A stretch of DNA of 25,575 bases, taken from positions 1-25,575 of IMG/VR virus record IMGVR_UViG_3300032896_000012; one strand, given 5' to 3'. This DNA is from a virus. Below the pieces are notes generated by a model. That model saw only the letters and a program-made list of their open reading frames with translations. It was not told the DNA's origin and searched no databases. Positions 23,356-25,575 of the stretch are shown here, in pieces; positions within the stretch are counted from its first letter, which is position 1; each line of letters opens with the position of its first letter. Position numbers and translations under genes: made by a program.

Positions 23356-24099
23356 ATGAACCGAAAGCTGGGGCGTTTGCCGCACGATCGTGCGCTCTTC
23401 GCGCAACTGCCGACAGTTGCAGGCCATCTCGCCGCTTTGCAGGATGTACCGGCTGTCGTGGACTGGAGTCGGGACGTAGCTCCGGGAAGCTGGGGCATGT
23501 GCGGCAACGACGTGCTGGGCGATTGTACCTGCGCCGCCGTCGCCCATGCGATCGCGCTATGGCAGAGCTACTGCCCGCCAGTTACCTTCTTGACCGATCA
23601 GGAGGTAGTGGCGTTTTACAGTGCGGTCTCCGGCTATAATCCTGGGCGGCCGGAGACCGATCGGGGTGCGCGCTGTGCCGACGTGCTACAGCGGTGGATG
23701 AGGCAAGGCGTGGCATGTGCCGGGGGCGTCGATTTGTTGGCGGCGTTTGCGACGATTGACCCTCGCAACCACGCGCAAGTACGTGCGGCATTATGGGCAA
23801 TGGGCGCAGTTTATGCCGGAGTGCTGTTGCACGAGGCGCAGGAAAGCGAAGCTGTGTGGTCCGATCTGACGGGGTCGATCGTCGGCGGCCACTGTGTGCT
23901 GCTGGTCGCAGCTGACCATAATGGCTTGACCTGCGTCACCTGGGGTGAGTTGCGGCGTATCACCTGGGCTTGGTGGGATGCCTGCGCCGAGGAAGCCTAT
24001 GCCTTACTGTCACCGCGCTGGTTAGCGGCGGGACGCGCCCCGCAGGGATTTCCAGTGGCCGCACTGCAGGCGGAGATGTCGGTGTTTGCCGCCGGGTAG
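23356..24099 (+). CDS. Papain-fold cysteine peptidase-like protein
   Basis: The ATG at 23356 has GAGGAAGGA immediately upstream and begins the conserved-looking MNRKLGRLPHDR, so it is chosen over GTG 23293 and ATG 23305; it gives 247 residues. The segment GMCGNDVLGDCTCAAVAHA mirrors the papain Q-G-x-C-G-x-C block: C57 would be the nucleophile and N51, six residues before it, takes the place of the oxyanion-hole Gln. H179 in VGGHCVLLVAADH is the candidate His. The residue 16 later is T195, followed by W196, where papain has Asn then Ser-Trp. It sits where endolysins usually lie, yet no muramidase or amidase motif is seen. Confidence 0.7.
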   Translation: MNRKLGRLPHDRALFAQLPTVAGHLAALQDVPAVVDWSRDVAPGSWGMCGNDVLGDCTCAAVAHAIALWQSYCPPVTFLTDQEVVAFYSAVSGYNPGRPETDRGARCADVLQRWMRQGVACAGGVDLLAAFATIDPRNHAQVRAALWAMGAVYAGVLLHEAQESEAVWSDLTGSIVGGHCVLLVAADHNGLTCVTWGELRRITWAWWDACAEEAYALLSPRWLAAGRAPQGFPVAALQAEMSVFAAG

Positions 24100-24141
24100 G
24101 GCTCTTGACGTGGCGGATGCCGAGGAAGGTAGGGCGTGAGT

Positions 24142-24175
24142 GGGGACCGTCGCGCCATGACGCAATCTGGTCCCC
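24142..24175 (+). other. Hairpin in 3' untranslated region
   Basis: GGGGACC (24142-24148) is perfectly complementary to GGTCCCC (24169-24175), with a small inner pairing near CGTC/GACG. No T-run follows. Otherwise 24100-24290 shows no convincing gene; it lies between the last late gene and the terminator. Confidence 0.45.
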
Positions 24176-24292
24176 TGGGCCATCAAGTCACATATGAGGC
24201 GATACCATAAGTCTACCTGGAAGATCGGCGACGGGATGCACCGCATCGGCTGACCTGTCTGCAAGCTTTTCGACTAATGTAAGAGAGCCAGC

Positions 24293-24328
24293 GTTCGGCC
24301 TCCGGCCGGCGCGGGCCTTTTTTGTTTT
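24293..24328 (+). terminator. Probable rho-independent terminator of the late operon
   Basis: A GC-rich inverted repeat follows the last gene. CGGCC (24296-24300) can pair with GGCCG (24304-24308). Alternatively, GGCCT (24297-24301) can pair with GGGCC (24313-24317), which leads directly into six T residues (24318-24323), a G and four more T. It is the only such hairpin-plus-T-run noted after the operon. The stem is short, so confidence is moderate. Confidence 0.55.
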
Positions 24329-24339
24329 CGGAGCACCGG

Positions 24340-25278
24340 ATGTTCCGATCCTTCCGAGGCACGGTTCATTTGCCCGGTTGATCCGCCAATGACCACGGCC
24401 AGCACTGCGGGATGCGGCTGGAATGCTGCCGATGCGTGCGGTTCGGTATTGCGAAGCGGTAACAGCCGCCTGCGGATTCAGTTGGTGGATCTATTCCCCA
24501 GTCGATGCATTGCGCTGTGGGATAGGCAGTGTCTTGCTCGTTCGACGGCAGGACCTGGGAACCAATTGACGATACCGTGCCTTTCCGAGGTCTGCGCTCG
24601 GCTGAGCACGCACTGCCCGAAATCAGGCCGCTTGACCCTATTCCGGTGCCCACCGGAGGCGAGCGGGAACATACAAGTGAACCCTGGCATGATGGCGGAG
24701 ACCCCGCCCAGCTGGTCGATGTTGCTGCGGCGGCCGCCGAATCGGCACATCCATTCTGCCTTCGACCATTTCGATGGCATCGCGGAAACCCCATTGACGG
24801 TGCGGACCATTATTCATAAACCTGCGACTCACGCACATGCACACTCCGATCCTCCCAAATGCGATATTACCACTCGTGCAGGCGCAACCGATTTCGAATA
24901 TCCTCTGTGGCTTAGAGGCGACGAAGGTCATGCGGGTCGAAGGTATCGCTGATATGACGCCGGTGGACTGGGCCGCATAGCACCAGACATTTGTCGAGTC
25001 CGACAGCCGGCCGGAGCGGAGGGCCGGATGATACGCGATGGCGCGTCGCAGGCGACGGCGAGATAGTGCTCATTGAGAACAGCACGATATGTCGGTGCGA
25101 GGGCTCATACCAGATGTCCGGCAGATGCGACCACAGGACCTCAGTCTGCGATCCGCCGATTGCAGGGAGAACATACGGGAAGTAAGGGCTTCCGCCTCAG
25201 AACGTCAGATCGATCCGGAAGGCAGCGTGGCAAAGAAAGAGAGCTCCGCTTACAGGATGCGCTTGATATCCTCTGGCG
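24340..25278. other. Region without a convincing intact gene
   Basis: Open frames occur on both strands (for example 24389-24952 plus and 24478-24810 minus). None has a clear ribosome site, recognisable motif or good amino-acid composition, and they overlap one another. The sequence changes character after the terminator and looks like degenerate or flanking host DNA. Confidence 0.5.
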
Positions 25279-25407
25279 ACCATCATGGCCGTGCCAGACG
25301 AGCACGGAGCGCCCAACCTCATGGGGGCATGTTTCGTCCCTATAGATATCGCCGCCGTCAACCAGAATGTCGGACAGCCGCACCGACTCCGTGACGACGA
25401 CGTCAGA
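25279..25407 (-). pseudogene. Possible S9 peptidase N-terminal remnant
   Basis: On the minus strand, codons from about 25407 down to 25279 read SDVVVTESVRLSDILVDGGDIY, then DETCPHEVGRSVLVWHGHDG. This resembles the start of the beta-propeller of S9 (prolyl oligopeptidase/acylaminoacyl-type) peptidases, where L-x-x-x-x-V-D-G-x-x-I-Y-W-x-E-x-R-P-x-E-x-G-R-x-V-L-V is typical. The frame then loses similarity. The expected start region appears in another frame, where 25481 downward includes YGAKLRAWS. This suggests a decayed fragment. The call rests on a short recalled family pattern only. Confidence 0.35.
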
Positions 25408-25501
25408 CCCATCTTCGACAGTACCTCCTGCCAACGTATTGACCAGGCGCGCAATTTTGCGCCGTAGTGGCGGCGTGGCACTACATGTTGGGGAACTGCA
25501 A

Positions 25502-25575
25502 TCAGCTGGCGGTAATCGCTTGCACGGTCGGCTGCAGTGCGACGCCGGCGGCGCGCAGGGCGAGACTGGCGGCGG
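25502..25575 (-). CDS. Possible 3' end of a minus-strand gene, cut by window edge
   Basis: On the minus strand a frame entering from the right edge reads AASLALRAAGVALQPTVQAITAS and stops at TGA (plus-strand 25502-25504). The composition is like the C-terminal helix and strand of an ordinary bacterial protein. Only 23 codons are visible, so the family cannot be named and chance is not excluded. If real, it would mark host sequence beyond the phage, convergent to the late operon. Confidence 0.3.
   Translation of the reverse strand, partial: AASLALRAAGVALQPTVQAITAS

Noticed and set aside
24194-24253. 19-codon frame MRRYHKSTWKIGDGMHRIG
   Set aside because: It is too short, without a ribosome site or known peptide family.
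24389-24952. 187-codon plus-strand frame
   Set aside because: It lacks a ribosome site and motifs, and overlaps other equally poor frames after the terminator.

Overview
The window is almost wholly the tail, fibre and late region of a contractile-tailed (myovirus-type) phage or prophage, all on the + strand. The DNA is GC-rich, and many genes overlap as ATGA, GTGA or TGATG junctions. The gene style fits an alphaproteobacterial host, perhaps Acetobacteraceae. That taxonomic guess is inference: the window holds no host marker gene, integrase, packaging gene or head gene.

Layout. Positions 2-1612 are the 3' part of a fibre or spike gene with a YadA-head-like segment. Positions 1651-4612 hold tail sheath, tail tube, a tail-assembly chaperone with a programmed -1 frameshift, and a gp10-like completion protein. 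Positions 4656-7251 hold a short tape-measure protein, a gpU/DNA-circularisation-like protein, a small unknown protein and a LysM protein. Positions 7252-7329 are a tRNA-Met(CAT)-like gene filling the whole gap between the LysM and hub genes. Positions 7331-11443 hold the baseplate: hub (gpD-like), spike (gpV-like), wedge (gp25/gpW-like), gpJ and a gpI-like protein. Positions 11440-21317 are a large host-recognition module. It contains FN3 proteins, two glycine-rich fibre tips (one frameshifted and carrying nine 21-residue repeats), a fibre with an SGNH-esterase-like domain, and several small genes. Positions 21314-24099 hold a coiled-coil/membrane protein, a DxD glycosyltransferase-like protein, a holin-like protein, a small exported protein and a papain-fold cysteine-peptidase-like protein.

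A probable terminator near 24293-24328 closes the late operon. The last 1.2 kb has no convincing intact gene. It holds a possible decayed minus-strand fragment resembling the N-terminus of an S9 peptidase, and perhaps the 3' end of another minus-strand gene, so it may be flanking host DNA.

How the genes work together: sheath and tube build the contractile tail, its length set by the tape measure loaded by the two chaperone forms. The LysM protein, hub, spike, wedge, gpJ and gpI build the baseplate. The fibre proteins and esterase-like domain contact the cell surface, and the last genes probably serve lysis and surface modification. The observations most worth following are the exactly fitting tRNA, the complete -1 frameshift signal with its 8-bp stem, and the broken fibre gene with 21-residue repeats.
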